Shown: piece after piece, positions 25,896 to 35,473 of the stretch
Layout of the letters: every line of letters starts with the position of its first letter
Position numbering within the stretch: the stretch's first letter is position 1
Origin: Sulfurovum zhangzhouensis
GTDB taxonomy: Bacteria > Campylobacterota > Campylobacteria > Campylobacterales > Sulfurovaceae
Direction of reading: 5' to 3'
DNA length: 64,000 nt
Assembly: GCF_030347965.1 (NCBI RefSeq)
Contig: NZ_JAQIBD010000002.1
Coordinates: 124,001 to 188,000, forward strand
Translations under genes and position numbers: made by a program
The notes under the pieces: model-generated
What the model saw: only the letters and a program-made list of their open reading frames with translations
Databases searched by the model: none
Told to the model about the DNA's origin: nothing

Positions 25896-26915
25896 ATGAA
25901 AATGTCTAAAATTATAGCTGCATCACTTGTAGCATCATCAGTACTATTTGCCGGTTCATTAGCTGATAAAGCAAAAACAATGGGACTTTTACCGATCCCG
26001 ACTGATAAAAGCGAACTCTCAAAACTGACTGATCCAAATGGTACGATCACACCGGAAAAAGTAGAACTGGGGAAACAGCTATACTTTGAACCTAGACTAT
26101 CAAAAAGTGGATTGATCTCATGTAATACATGTCACAACCTTGGAATGGGTGGAGTAGACGGTGTTAGTGCTGCAGTAGGACATAACTGGACAGCAAACCC
26201 ACACCATCTGAACTCACCGACAGTTTACAATGCTGTATTTGCAGAAAAACAGTTCTGGGACGGTAGAAGCCCGGATCTTGAAGACCAGGCACAAGGACCT
26301 ATGCAGGCAATGCCTGAAATGGCTGCAGCTCCATCATTGGTTGTTGATAGGGTCAATACTATGCCAGAGTACGTTGAGGCATTCAAGAAAGCATATGGTG
26401 ATGATGTAAAGATCAATTTTGAAACGATCACAGCAACAATCGGTAAATTTGAAAGAACATTGGTTACTCCATCACGTTTCGATGACTTCCTCAATGGTAA
26501 AGACGATGCACTTAGCGATGCAGAAAAAGAAGGTTTGGAGACATTTCTCGCAAAAGGGTGTATCGCATGTCACAGAGGTGTTGCACTTGGCGGCGGTATG
26601 CAGAAGTTCCCATTGATCGGAAAGTACAAATATGCAGATGTTGGTGACTTCAAGGGTGATAAGAACGGTATGGTAAAAGTACCTACGCTTAGAAACATCA
26701 CTGAAACTGCTCCATATTTCCACAATGGTACGATCTGGTCACTTAAAGAGGCTGTACAAGAGATGGGAAGAACACAACTTGGTCAAGAGATCTCCGATGC
26801 AGATGCAGAAAAAATCGTAACATTCTTCAATGCACTTGAAGGAAGAAAACCGATGATAGAGTATCCACAACTTCCAAAGATCACTTCAGAAACTCCTAAA
26901 CCTGATATGAAATAA
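25896..26915 (+). CDS. ccp: di-heme cytochrome c peroxidase (CcpA/MauG family)
   Basis: Periplasmic enzyme that reduces H2O2 to water with electrons from c-type cytochromes. A 339-residue precursor with signal peptide (cleavage near VLFAGS). It has two heme c sites, CNTCH (76-80) and CIACH (222-226), plus the family stretch SPTVYNAVFAEKQFWDGR (about 107-124) and a late Met-containing segment. Strong AAGGAG ribosome site. A striking palindrome lies just upstream, and a hairpin follows the stop. In Campylobacterota these enzymes protect microaerobic respiration from peroxide. Confidence 0.95.
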   Translation: MKMSKIIAASLVASSVLFAGSLADKAKTMGLLPIPTDKSELSKLTDPNGTITPEKVELGKQLYFEPRLSKSGLISCNTCHNLGMGGVDGVSAAVGHNWTANPHHLNSPTVYNAVFAEKQFWDGRSPDLEDQAQGPMQAMPEMAAAPSLVVDRVNTMPEYVEAFKKAYGDDVKINFETITATIGKFERTLVTPSRFDDFLNGKDDALSDAEKEGLETFLAKGCIACHRGVALGGGMQKFPLIGKYKYADVGDFKGDKNGMVKVPTLRNITETAPYFHNGTIWSLKEAVQEMGRTQLGQEISDADAEKIVTFFNALEGRKPMIEYPQLPKITSETPKPDMK

Positions 26916-26920
26916 TCTGT

Positions 26921-26944
26921 AGAAGAGTCCGAAAGGACCCTTCT
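26921..26944 (+). terminator. hairpin after cytochrome c peroxidase
   Basis: AGAAGAGTCC (26921-26930) pairs with GGACCCTTCT (26935-26944) with one mismatch and a GAAA tetraloop. The following sequence is only moderately T-rich, so it may stabilise the 3' end more than terminate. Confidence 0.55.
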
Positions 26945-26982
26945 ATCCTTCACCCCTCCTTCAATCTTTAACTCCTTTAAGC

Positions 26983-26988
26983 TATGAT
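26983..26988 (+). promoter_or_regulatory. -10 element placed for a leaderless mtfA mRNA
   Basis: GC-TATGAT ends 6 bases before the mtfA ATG at 26995, so transcription would begin at or within a base or two of the start codon. There is no Shine-Dalgarno. Confidence 0.45.
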
Positions 26989-26994
26989 ATCTTT

Positions 26995-27843
26995 ATGAGT
27001 TATTATCTAGTACTGATTCAATTTTTCTTTGCCCTGGTCGCACTGTTTCTTTTCTGGAAGAGTGTTGAGTATTTTATAGGAATGTGGCGGTATAAAAAAT
27101 TCAAAAATATGCCTTTACCTCCTACCTATAAACAGATACTACTCTCCTTACCTCACTATCTATATCTTCCAGGTGATCTTAGGGAAAAGATACATACCCG
27201 TATCCTTCTCTTTATCGATCAAAAGGAGTTTGTTGGAGTGAAGATGAAGATCACTGATGAGATCAAAGTGGTCATTGCCTTTTATGCTTCGCTTGTACGG
27301 TTGGGATTTGACCTTGATGAGCACGATACGGTAGCAACAATTATCATCTATCCTAAAGACTTTATCGTTGATCAGTCATATACTCATAACGGAATCCATG
27401 CCAATAAAACCTCTTTACTTGCCGGAGAGTCTGCCAATAGAATGGTCGTTATATCATGGCAGTATATTCAACATCACATCTCCAGTGAGAGTAAAGAGAA
27501 CGTCATTATCCATGAATTTGCCCATGAACTGGACTTAGAAGACGGTATGCCTGATGGCACTCCCGAACTTGACACTTTTGCATCCTATCCTCGATATGCG
27601 CAAGCTTTTTCCAATGCATTTATCATCCTTACAAAACAGGTCAAACGTAACCTCATTACCAAACAGGCTGCCTTTTTAGGTACCTATGCTCTGGAAAATG
27701 AAGCAGAGTTTTTTGCTGTGTGCAGTGAAAGATTCTTCATGGCACCACACTCTCTAAAGAGATTTTTTCCCGATATTTACGAAGAGCTCCGTAACTTTTA
27801 TAGACTAGACACTGACCTGCTTTTTGATAAATTTTCTTCTTAA
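26995..27843 (+). CDS. mtfA: MtfA-like zinc peptidase (M90 family)
   Basis: A 282-residue protein with an N-terminal transmembrane helix (about 4-22) and the zinc site HEFAHELDLEDG (HExxH at 173-177), followed by the third-ligand region ENEAEFFAVCSERFF (about 235-249). E. coli MtfA is a peptidase that binds the glucose-PTS regulator Mlc. This organism type lacks an obvious PTS link, and the membrane anchor is typical of the longer homologues, so the cellular target is unknown. No ribosome site precedes the ATG; a -10 box sits only 6 bases upstream. Confidence 0.85.
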   Translation: MSYYLVLIQFFFALVALFLFWKSVEYFIGMWRYKKFKNMPLPPTYKQILLSLPHYLYLPGDLREKIHTRILLFIDQKEFVGVKMKITDEIKVVIAFYASLVRLGFDLDEHDTVATIIIYPKDFIVDQSYTHNGIHANKTSLLAGESANRMVVISWQYIQHHISSESKENVIIHEFAHELDLEDGMPDGTPELDTFASYPRYAQAFSNAFIILTKQVKRNLITKQAAFLGTYALENEAEFFAVCSERFFMAPHSLKRFFPDIYEELRNFYRLDTDLLFDKFSS

Positions 27844-27895
27844 GAGTCTAGTAAGTGAGTTATGCTACTATGTCATCAATATTTGAAGGCTTATA

Positions 27896-29629
27896 ATGAA
27901 AAAAAATGAGAAAAGTTTTTTACCGACCACACGTCAAGAGATGGATGCGTTAGGCTGGGATCAATGTGATGTGATCCTTGTCAGTGGTGATGCATATATA
28001 GACTCACCCTTTATCGGTGTGGCTGTTGTCGGGCGTATGTTGGAGAAACTAGGATACAAAGTCGGTATCATCGGGCAGCCTGATGTAAAGAGTGATAAGG
28101 ATATCAAACGTTTAGGAGAGCCTCGTCTTTACTGGGGAGTAAGCGGCGGAAGTATCGACTCTATGGTTGCCAACTACACTGCCACCAAAAAATTCCGTAA
28201 CAGTGATGACTATACTCCAGGCGGTAAAAATACCAAACGACCTGACCGTGCCGTACTGGTCTATACCAATCTCATTCGTCAAAACTTTAAAAATACTGTA
28301 CCTATCGTTTTGGGTGGTATCGAAGCAAGTTTACGCCGCGTCACGCATTATGATTACTGGAGTAACAAACTTAGAAAGCCTGTTTTATTTGATTCTAAAG
28401 CCGATATCATTGTGTACGGTATGGGTGAGGAGGCAGTCCGTGAACTGACTCAGGCACTGGACAAGGGGAAGGAATGGAAAAATATCAGGGGACTTTGTTA
28501 CATTAGTAAAGAACCAATAATAGAGTTTATCCAACTACCTTCCTACAAAGCCTGTCTGGAAGATAAAGAGAAGTATATCGATCTCTTTGATCACTTCTAT
28601 GATAATAATGATCCAATCTCGGCAAAAGGGCTTTGCCAGGAAGTAGACGGACGCTATGCTATTCAAAACCCGCCATGTGACTATCTCAATGAGCAAGAGA
28701 TGGACGAGGTTGCAAGCCTGCCGTATACTAGAGAACTGCATCCCTATCATAGACCTGAAGGTCAAGTCAAGTGCCTGGAGACTATCAAATTCTCCATCAT
28801 GACCCATCATGGCTGCTGGGGTGAGTGTAACTTCTGTGCGATCGGTGTACACCAGGGACGTACGATCCGTACTAGAAGTGAAGGAAATATCGTCAAAGAA
28901 GCCAACAAGTTCAAAGAGTACAAAGACTTTAAAGGGATCATCTCAGACCTTGGAGGGCCTACGGCAAATATGTACGGCTATGAGTGTAACAAGAAACTCA
29001 AACACGGAACCTGTGCCCATCAGCGCTGTGTCGACTCTAAGCACCTGTGCAGTTCAATGAAGCCTGACCATACCAGAGTGATCGGCTTGATGAAACAGGT
29101 GCGCAATATCCCTGGTATCAAAAAAGCCTTTGTTGCCTCGGGGATCCGTTATGACCTTATCAATGAAGATAAACGCAAGGGTTACAGCTACCTTAAAGAG
29201 CTGGTTGAACATCATATTTCAGGACAGATGAAGGTTGCACCCGAACATACACAGCAGCATGTACTTGATTTGATGGGTAAACCGGGTAAACAGACCCTTA
29301 TAGACTTCAAACGTCTCTATGATAAACTTAACAAAGATATGGGTAAAAAACAATTCCTGACCTACTATCTCATTGCTGCACATCCAGGCTGTACAGAGAA
29401 TGACATGCATGAGCTTAAACGCTTTACCACCCAAGAACTGAAGATGAACCCTGAACAAGCACAGGTCTTTACTCCTACTCCTGGTACCTACTCTGCCGTG
29501 ATGTACTATACAGAAATGGACCCGGTCACACGTAAGAAGATCTTTGTTGAAAAAGATCCAGTACGCAAAGAGAAACAAAAAGCGATCGTTCAAGCAAAAG
29601 ATAATTTTAAAAGCGGATTTGCCAGTTAA
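27896..29629 (+). CDS. YgiQ-family radical SAM protein
   Basis: A 577-residue protein with an N-terminal B12-like/UPF0313 region (DVILVSGDAYIDSPFIGVAV, about 24-43) and a radical-SAM domain. The [4Fe-4S] cysteines are in CWGECNFCAIGVHQGR (about 306-321). A second Cys-rich stretch, HGTCAHQRCVDSKHLCSS in outline, lies further on. The reaction of this widespread family is not established. GAAGG ribosome site before the ATG. The HAD hydrolase gene begins 1 base after its stop codon, indicating an operon. Confidence 0.9.
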   Translation: MKKNEKSFLPTTRQEMDALGWDQCDVILVSGDAYIDSPFIGVAVVGRMLEKLGYKVGIIGQPDVKSDKDIKRLGEPRLYWGVSGGSIDSMVANYTATKKFRNSDDYTPGGKNTKRPDRAVLVYTNLIRQNFKNTVPIVLGGIEASLRRVTHYDYWSNKLRKPVLFDSKADIIVYGMGEEAVRELTQALDKGKEWKNIRGLCYISKEPIIEFIQLPSYKACLEDKEKYIDLFDHFYDNNDPISAKGLCQEVDGRYAIQNPPCDYLNEQEMDEVASLPYTRELHPYHRPEGQVKCLETIKFSIMTHHGCWGECNFCAIGVHQGRTIRTRSEGNIVKEANKFKEYKDFKGIISDLGGPTANMYGYECNKKLKHGTCAHQRCVDSKHLCSSMKPDHTRVIGLMKQVRNIPGIKKAFVASGIRYDLINEDKRKGYSYLKELVEHHISGQMKVAPEHTQQHVLDLMGKPGKQTLIDFKRLYDKLNKDMGKKQFLTYYLIAAHPGCTENDMHELKRFTTQELKMNPEQAQVFTPTPGTYSAVMYYTEMDPVTRKKIFVEKDPVRKEKQKAIVQAKDNFKSGFAS

Positions 29630-29630
29630 A

Positions 29631-30470
29631 ATGGATAAAAAGAATAAAATATATATCACGGATCTAGACCATACTTTTCTAAGGACTGATCAGAGTATAA
29701 GTGACTTTAGTGCCAAGGTATGGAATGAGCTAAGCAAAGACTCTATCCTTTCTGTAGCTACGGCAAGGAGTTTTCAAAAGACCCATGATTTTCTGAATAA
29801 GCTCCACCTTCATGCGCCGATGATCCTGCTTGACGGGACGATGGTTGTCACACCGGAAAAGAAGCTTATCGATCTCAAACTTATCAACAAAGAGCTTGGT
29901 GATGCGGTTATTGCTGAAGGAGCAAAATTTGGTATCTACCCTTTCATCATTTCACTCAAAGATATGGAGCTCAACGAATCTTTTAACGTACCCACTACCC
30001 TCAATCTTTATCAAAAAGGTGTACTGAATAACTATGCAGGTGATCCACGTCTAAGGGTACATGAGCAGATCCGTGCTGAAGAGATGAACCTCAAGATCGT
30101 CTATTTTGGTCAGCTTGATACACTAAAGCCTCTGACGGAACATCTACAGAAAACATTTAGTGACGCATTAGAGTATAAGCTCTCTCCTGAGAAGTATTCA
30201 GATGGCTGGTTTTTGACTGTTCTTCATCCTGAAGGAGATAAAGCCCATGCACTGAAAAAGGTTGCTGAATACCTTGGCCGCGATACTCAGGAGATGACTG
30301 TTTTTGGTGATAGCATTAATGACATAGGTATGTTCAAGCTTGCCGGTACTTCAGTTGCAGTATCTAATGCACTGGATGAAGTCAAGGAAGTTGCCGATAT
30401 TATTCTGTCACACTCAAATGATGAAGATGCAGTTGCAAAATATTTACATAAAACGACACAACACAAGTAG
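29631..30470 (+). CDS. HAD-family hydrolase, Cof type
   Basis: A 279-residue cytosolic phosphatase-like protein. Motif I is ITDLDHTFLRTDQS (nucleophile Asp in DxDxT) near the N-terminus, and motif IV is VFGDSINDIGMF near residue 220. The cap lies between, as in Cof/YbiV sugar-phosphate or flavin phosphatases. The ATG at 29631 gives a start right before motif I and lies 1 base after the YgiQ-like stop; the ribosome site is poor, consistent with translational coupling. The substrate is not predictable. Confidence 0.88.
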   Translation: MDKKNKIYITDLDHTFLRTDQSISDFSAKVWNELSKDSILSVATARSFQKTHDFLNKLHLHAPMILLDGTMVVTPEKKLIDLKLINKELGDAVIAEGAKFGIYPFIISLKDMELNESFNVPTTLNLYQKGVLNNYAGDPRLRVHEQIRAEEMNLKIVYFGQLDTLKPLTEHLQKTFSDALEYKLSPEKYSDGWFLTVLHPEGDKAHALKKVAEYLGRDTQEMTVFGDSINDIGMFKLAGTSVAVSNALDEVKEVADIILSHSNDEDAVAKYLHKTTQHK

Positions 30471-30570
30471 ATAAATCAATAAATATCTCATCGACTTGAA
30501 AAAAGGACTCATTGGAAAATATGTAGGAAGGAAGTAACTTTTAGTGAGTCACTTTGTTTCAAATGTCAAT

Positions 30571-30663
30571 TGTATGGGCTGAAAGATCCATGCTACCGAG
30601 ATAGTGGCTCAAGTCGCGGTTGGCATTAAAGGGAACTACAGCATGGATCTTTCAACCCATACA
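30571..30663. repeat. 24-bp near-perfect inverted repeat in a convergent intergenic region
   Basis: Left arm 30571-30594 and right arm 30640-30663 match in 23 of 24 positions when one is reverse-complemented; key blocks are TGTATGGG, AAAGATCCATGCT and its mate AGCATGGATCTTT. The 45-base loop holds CAAGTCGCGGTTGGCA. There is no T-tract on either side, so this is not a standard terminator. It may be a structured RNA, a MITE-like remnant or a bidirectional hairpin end. The rest of 30471-30685 has no ORF. Confidence 0.6.
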
Positions 30664-30685
30664 AAATCAATCTAGAGTTAAATTT

Positions 30686-31027
30686 CTAAGCATCACAATA
30701 GTGGTGCTTTAATCCTTCTCTATAGTTTTCATAAACTTTTTCTGCAGGAATATGATTTCTATATATCCGCAAGATCTGACGTATAAAATTGAGTGGATAC
30801 TCGACATAATGTCCGCAATCCTCTTCATAATACTGCTCTAAAGTCTCATACATGAGATCATAGATTTTCGGTTCTTCTTGTTTGAGTTTTTGCAGATACT
30901 CTTCTGCCTCAATCAAAGTTTCATCATTGAATTCACCACGTGTATGGTAGTTTTTTCTCTCCTGCACATAGAGTTTCAAACTTTTTTTATTTCTTATATA
31001 ATCACTAAACAGTTCAATCAGTGTCAT
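30686..31027 (-). CDS. conserved hypothetical protein (113 residues)
   Basis: A soluble, strongly charged 113-residue protein rich in Glu, Lys and Tyr, mostly helical by composition. It has two Cys (DCGHY and the C-terminal HHYCDA). No recognised motif. It starts 20 bases after the adk stop on the same strand, so the two are probably co-transcribed; a GGAG-type site (AAAAGGAG) precedes its ATG. A role linked to adenylate kinase is not implied by this alone. Confidence 0.68.
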   Translation of the reverse strand: MTLIELFSDYIRNKKSLKLYVQERKNYHTRGEFNDETLIEAEEYLQKLKQEEPKIYDLMYETLEQYYEEDCGHYVEYPLNFIRQILRIYRNHIPAEKVYENYREGLKHHYCDA

Positions 31028-31047
31028 CGTTACTCCTTTTAAATCTG

Positions 31048-31695
31048 TTAGATCCTTACTGCACGATAGCTATCGTTTGAGATATGAATAGAAGGAACAC
31101 TGGTTCTGCTCAAAATAAACAGTTCCATCATGCTCACCACTATATCAAGCGGCTTTTCTCCATCAATCACTTTTAGAAGCCTTTTTTCTGTATAGAATTC
31201 TTGTATCGCTTCTAAAGGCTCATTATATATCTTCATGCGCTCATAAAAGACTTCTTCTTTGTCATCACTGCGAATCTGACCCGGTGCGGCTTCAGCAGCT
31301 CTACCCAGTATTCGTTCACGTGCGATCTCTTCACATACTCTTACCTCAATGACAGAAACAAGATGAATATCATCTTCCATACTTAATATATCATCAAATG
31401 CCTTCATCTGTTCTATACTTCGTGGAAAACCATCGATAACAACTACATCTGTCGGTGCATACTTAATCGCAGTGATCACTGTGTCCATAATGATCTCAAG
31501 AGGAACCAACTCACCTTGTTTAATATAACTGTTGATCGTCTCTCCAAGCTTACTACCGCTGGCAATCTCATCACGTAGCATATCCCCGGTTGAGTAGTGT
31601 ACGATATGCTCTTTATGTCTACTGGCAATGAGATTTGCATCTGTCGTCTTACCAGAACCCGGTGCCCCGATCACAAGAAATAGTTTTTTTGCCAT
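31048..31695 (-). CDS. adk: adenylate kinase
   Basis: Cytosolic enzyme interconverting ATP, AMP and ADP. The 215-residue protein has the P-loop GAPGSGKTT (about 10-18), the AMP-binding stretch YSTGDMLRDE (about 34-43), DGFPRS (about 88-93), and a short lid without zinc cysteines (LGRAAEAAPGQIRSDD). The C-terminal ~25 residues (SRTSVPSIHISNDSYRAVRI in part) extend beyond many homologues. Strong AAAAAAGGAGC ribosome site before the ATG. Confidence 0.9.
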   Translation of the reverse strand: MAKKLFLVIGAPGSGKTTDANLIASRHKEHIVHYSTGDMLRDEIASGSKLGETINSYIKQGELVPLEIIMDTVITAIKYAPTDVVVIDGFPRSIEQMKAFDDILSMEDDIHLVSVIEVRVCEEIARERILGRAAEAAPGQIRSDDKEEVFYERMKIYNEPLEAIQEFYTEKRLLKVIDGEKPLDIVVSMMELFILSRTSVPSIHISNDSYRAVRI

Positions 31696-31862
31696 GAACA
31701 GCTCCTTTTTTTCACTCTAATAACAAATTATTTCATGTCAAAATAGCATTAAGATAGCATTGGGAGAAATTTTTAAATTTTTTTATGTTAAGCGATAAAA
31801 AGAAAGGAAAGAAAAGGGATATTTTATAGATGATCTAGGAAAACAAAGATGCATTGTTTCAG

Positions 31863-32669
31863 TTATAGTTCGTTTTTTTCCATCCTTTTTCTCCAAAGCA
31901 CTACTAAAAATATACTCACCATCATGATGAAAGCCATCATAATTGACACCTTCATTGTTCCATTTCCAGCTGCTGTAAAAGGTAAACCACTCGTATTCAT
32001 TCCAAAATATCCGACAAAAAGATTAAGGGGTAAAAAGACCCCTGAGATAATAGTAAGCAGAAAGATGATACGGTTCATCTTCTCAGCCGTACGTGTCGTA
32101 TAAAAATTATAGATATAGTCCAGTTTTGTCAATTGCAGCGATGCAGATCTGTGAATACGTTCACAATGCTCTAAGAGATCATAATAATGATTTACAGGGA
32201 AATCATTATGATGTTCATAAACCTCGATAAAGTCCTTTAGTTCATCTGCTGTCAATTGCATTACCCGTTCTATACGTACAATGTCCTTTTTATGTCTAAG
32301 CCATCTTGACATAAATTCTTTATCAAGATTTTGTGCGTATAGTTTCTCTTCAATCAATAAAATCTCATCCTGGTAATCCCGGAAAAACTTTAAGATATCA
32401 TCAATCTTCTTATCCAACATTTCATAAATGCTCTCAAAGCGCTTTGGCAGTATCTCCAAAGTTCGTGATGTTTTATGATAAAAATAACTTGTACTCTCGG
32501 AAATAACAAAACCAAAAGAAACCATATCAATTTCATGCAGTTTTTTCAAAATCGGCAAACGTATGATAAGAATATCATACCCTTCATTCCGATCAAAGAT
32601 CGAAGGGTGAAGAGGATTGTCCAAGTCTTCATGATGTAATGCATCAATATTTAATTCTGTGTTCTGCAT
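31863..32669 (-). CDS. CorA-family divalent metal transporter
   Basis: A 268-residue membrane protein with a long soluble N-terminal part rich in helices and two C-terminal transmembrane helices. The pore signature GMN is present in VGYFGMNTSG (about 221-230). It is shorter than the 316-residue E. coli CorA. Such proteins move Mg2+, Co2+, Ni2+ or Zn2+; the metal cannot be told from this. It is followed on the same strand, 23 bases upstream in genome order, by the MscS-like gene, so the two may share a transcript. Confidence 0.85.
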   Translation of the reverse strand: MQNTELNIDALHHEDLDNPLHPSIFDRNEGYDILIIRLPILKKLHEIDMVSFGFVISESTSYFYHKTSRTLEILPKRFESIYEMLDKKIDDILKFFRDYQDEILLIEEKLYAQNLDKEFMSRWLRHKKDIVRIERVMQLTADELKDFIEVYEHHNDFPVNHYYDLLEHCERIHRSASLQLTKLDYIYNFYTTRTAEKMNRIIFLLTIISGVFLPLNLFVGYFGMNTSGLPFTAAGNGTMKVSIMMAFIMMVSIFLVVLWRKRMEKNEL

Positions 32670-32692
32670 GATTGTTCCTTTTAACTATTCAT

Positions 32693-34516
32693 TCACAACT
32701 CATTTATAATATTATTTTTTTCACTTTTGACATGCAAATCCATCTGAGGAAATGGAATCTCTATACCGTGTTTATAGAGTGCATTGTAGACAAGTATCAA
32801 AAAATCCGACTTGGTAGCATATTGTCTTTGAATATTCCAATCTATCCATACCAAGAGTTCATAGTCTACACTGCTTGCACCCATACCTATCATTCGGACA
32901 GCCGGTTGCTGCTCTTCCTTATCTCCTTTATAATAGAGCAACTCACTTTGTGAAAGCTCTCCAAGTATTACTTCTTTAACTCTCTTAACTTCAGTACCAT
33001 ATGCCACACCGAAAGGGATATGAAGTCTTCGCATCGTATCATCTAATGTCAAGTTGATAACATTATTTTGAATAAATGAAGAGTTTGGTACTACGATATC
33101 TATGTTGTCAAGCGTCTTAATCACAGTCGACCTGATCCGCATATCTGTAACTGTACCTCTTAGCGTCTCGTTAAGTTCTATAAAGTCCCCTACTCTTACA
33201 CTTCTTTCAAACATCATAATGATCCCTGAAACCATGTTGGAGACCACTGTTTGGAGACCAAAACCTATACCGATAGCCAAAGCACTTGCAAACATTGAAA
33301 AAGAGGTCAGATCGATCCCGACACTGTTAATAGCCACCAAAAACGTTACTACAATAATAAAATAGTAACCGAAATTAGCCATTAATTTTGTTGTCATAGG
33401 TGTGGCCTTGACCCAATTTGCAGACCATCTTACAATGCGTCTTCTATAAAGGGATGCGATGAACATACCTATCACAAAGATTAGCAGAACCTTTAAAATA
33501 TCTGCACTGTTCACGGCCTTTTCATTGAAAACAAATAACGGTTTATAGAGTAATGAAATAATATAATTGAGTGTATCTGTTAAACTCTCTTTGGATGTAA
33601 TCACGGCGACAGAAGTGACACCAAAAAATGCTTTTCCCATTGTTCTTAACAATTGAAGATGCAGTTGAAGGCCTTCTTTTTCCATTGAACTCACAGAAGA
33701 GATTAGTTCAGAAGATTTTTTCAATGTATCATAAAAGGAGTTGTCTTTTTTAAGAGCAAGCTCAAACAATGCTATATGCAACATACTGTTTACGTTTTCA
33801 ATTGTTGCACTGTTTAACTTATCTTCTAGATTTTTGCGTTCTGTAAGGAGCTTATCCAGATCTATCGACTCCAATAACTGCTCATGCTCTATCTGTACAT
33901 CCATTGCTGCTATTTTACTTTGCAGTTCATCAAGCATAGAACGGTCATGTTTAAGATTTTCTAAGGCCTTTTCATATCCATCTGTACGGAATTTAGCGAG
34001 CATGTTAAGAAAAAATTTTTCATTAAATTTTATCGTCTTATCAAGCATAGCTATTTTGCTGTTTTCATGTGATAAAAGCAGTTTGTAAAGCGTATACTGT
34101 AATTGATAAGCCTTTAATTTATCTCTATGTTCTTCAGTAATATCTTTGATCTGTTCTTTAACATAGTCCAGTTTACTGCTTAATTGTTCGGACTTTTTTT
34201 CACTTTGTACCAAAACCTGTCTGGCTTCTACATAGCGACTGATACTTTTTTCAAGTTCATTAGAATCAAGTTGACTGTTAGGATCAAGGCTTTCATATTG
34301 ATAACCGATTTGAACTGTTTTTTGATCCTGAGATCTAATTTCCTTCAAAAGAGCAGCTTCAAGTGTCGCAGACTCTTTGTCAGGGTTAGAAGTAATATTT
34401 GCTTCCATCTGGGTCAAGTAGGCTTCTTTGCTTTCTTTTGCAAAAAAACGTTTATCTATTTCTGCTGCTGATAATAAAGAGAAAAAAATCAAAAATAGAG
34501 ATAGAGTTTTTCTCAT
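32693..34516 (-). CDS. MscS-family mechanosensitive channel with long periplasmic coiled coil
   Basis: A 607-residue envelope protein. It begins with a signal peptide (LSLFLIFFSLLSAAE), then about 270 residues of charged heptad-like sequence expected to be a periplasmic coiled coil, then four transmembrane helices, then the MscS pore and beta domain. The pore-lining helix is in ALAIGIGFGLQTVVSNMVSG, followed by the beta-domain start FERSVRVGDFIE. Releases solutes on hypo-osmotic shock. Adjacent on the same strand to the ATP-grasp gene 10 bases away, so it may belong to that transcript. Confidence 0.9.
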   Translation of the reverse strand: MRKTLSLFLIFFSLLSAAEIDKRFFAKESKEAYLTQMEANITSNPDKESATLEAALLKEIRSQDQKTVQIGYQYESLDPNSQLDSNELEKSISRYVEARQVLVQSEKKSEQLSSKLDYVKEQIKDITEEHRDKLKAYQLQYTLYKLLLSHENSKIAMLDKTIKFNEKFFLNMLAKFRTDGYEKALENLKHDRSMLDELQSKIAAMDVQIEHEQLLESIDLDKLLTERKNLEDKLNSATIENVNSMLHIALFELALKKDNSFYDTLKKSSELISSVSSMEKEGLQLHLQLLRTMGKAFFGVTSVAVITSKESLTDTLNYIISLLYKPLFVFNEKAVNSADILKVLLIFVIGMFIASLYRRRIVRWSANWVKATPMTTKLMANFGYYFIIVVTFLVAINSVGIDLTSFSMFASALAIGIGFGLQTVVSNMVSGIIMMFERSVRVGDFIELNETLRGTVTDMRIRSTVIKTLDNIDIVVPNSSFIQNNVINLTLDDTMRRLHIPFGVAYGTEVKRVKEVILGELSQSELLYYKGDKEEQQPAVRMIGMGASSVDYELLVWIDWNIQRQYATKSDFLILVYNALYKHGIEIPFPQMDLHVKSEKNNIINEL

Positions 34517-34525
34517 TTACTTTCC

Positions 34526-35473
34526 TTATACTTTACTCAGCACATTTATGCAGAATGCAGCCCTTTCTTCAGCATTACGCTCTTGTTTTTCCTGATCGAT
34601 GCGCTTAACCCTATGATACTCCCCTTTGTTATTGGCAATTTGTATCGCCAGACCGGGACGGGCATTGAGTTCGAGCAGTAGTGGACCGACATTTCTGTCA
34701 AATACAATATCGGCCCCTAAGTATCCAAGTCCTGTCATATCATAACACTTGGCACCGATTTTGAGTATCTCTTCCCAGTGTGGAATCTGTAATCCTGAGA
34801 AATCATGTTTAGTATTGGGATGTACTGTAACGGGATGATTATGCTGAACAGCGTTGATCGCTTTACCTGTGGCGATATCGATCCCAACCCCTACAGCACC
34901 TTGATGCAAATTTGCTTTACCGTTACTCTCATGTGTCGGACAGCGCATCATTGCCATCATAGGGTACCCTTTATAAACGATCAGACGTACGTCAGGTACA
35001 CCTTCATAGCTATAATTTTGGAAAACGGGGTCAAACTCCACCATCTTCTCAATGATCGCAATGTCATAACGTCCTCCCAAAGAGTAAAGTCCGCTAAGGA
35101 TGTTTGTAATATGGGTATGAATATCTGTAAGTGTCATCGAAGTTCCATTGGCCCTGATAAAGAGGTCATCCTCCCTATGCGTGATAACTACTATCCCTTT
35201 CCCACCGCTTCCATGTACCGGCTTGATCACAAAACTATCATAAGGAGCCAACATCTCATGAAGGCGTGCTAACTGAGACTGCCACTCTATCTTACCATAG
35301 AGTTCGGTTACAGCGATACCTGCTTCTTTTGCGATCCTTTTGGTGATAAGCTTATTATCCACGAGCGGATATTTGCTTCTGTCATTGTAGCGACCGATCA
35401 ACTCGATATTTCTAAAGTTCATACCGATAACTCCCTTGGCACGAAGCATTTTAATTCGGTCAAACAACATCAT
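34526..35473 (-). CDS. alpha-L-glutamate ligase-like ATP-grasp protein
   Basis: A 315-residue ATP-grasp amidoligase of the RimK-related type found beside transglutaminase-7TM proteins. Visible: the ATP-binding stretch FVIKPVHGSGGKGIVVI (about 81-97) and the Mg-binding end LLELNARPGLAIQIAN (about 267-282). It is predicted to attach an amino acid such as glutamate to a peptide or protein. It overlaps the upstream transglutaminase gene by 4 bases (ATGA). The set with the retropepsin-like gene is conserved in other proteobacteria; the substrate is unknown. Confidence 0.85.
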   Translation of the reverse strand: MMLFDRIKMLRAKGVIGMNFRNIELIGRYNDRSKYPLVDNKLITKRIAKEAGIAVTELYGKIEWQSQLARLHEMLAPYDSFVIKPVHGSGGKGIVVITHREDDLFIRANGTSMTLTDIHTHITNILSGLYSLGGRYDIAIIEKMVEFDPVFQNYSYEGVPDVRLIVYKGYPMMAMMRCPTHESNGKANLHQGAVGVGIDIATGKAINAVQHNHPVTVHPNTKHDFSGLQIPHWEEILKIGAKCYDMTGLGYLGADIVFDRNVGPLLLELNARPGLAIQIANNKGEYHRVKRIDQEKQERNAEERAAFCINVLSKV

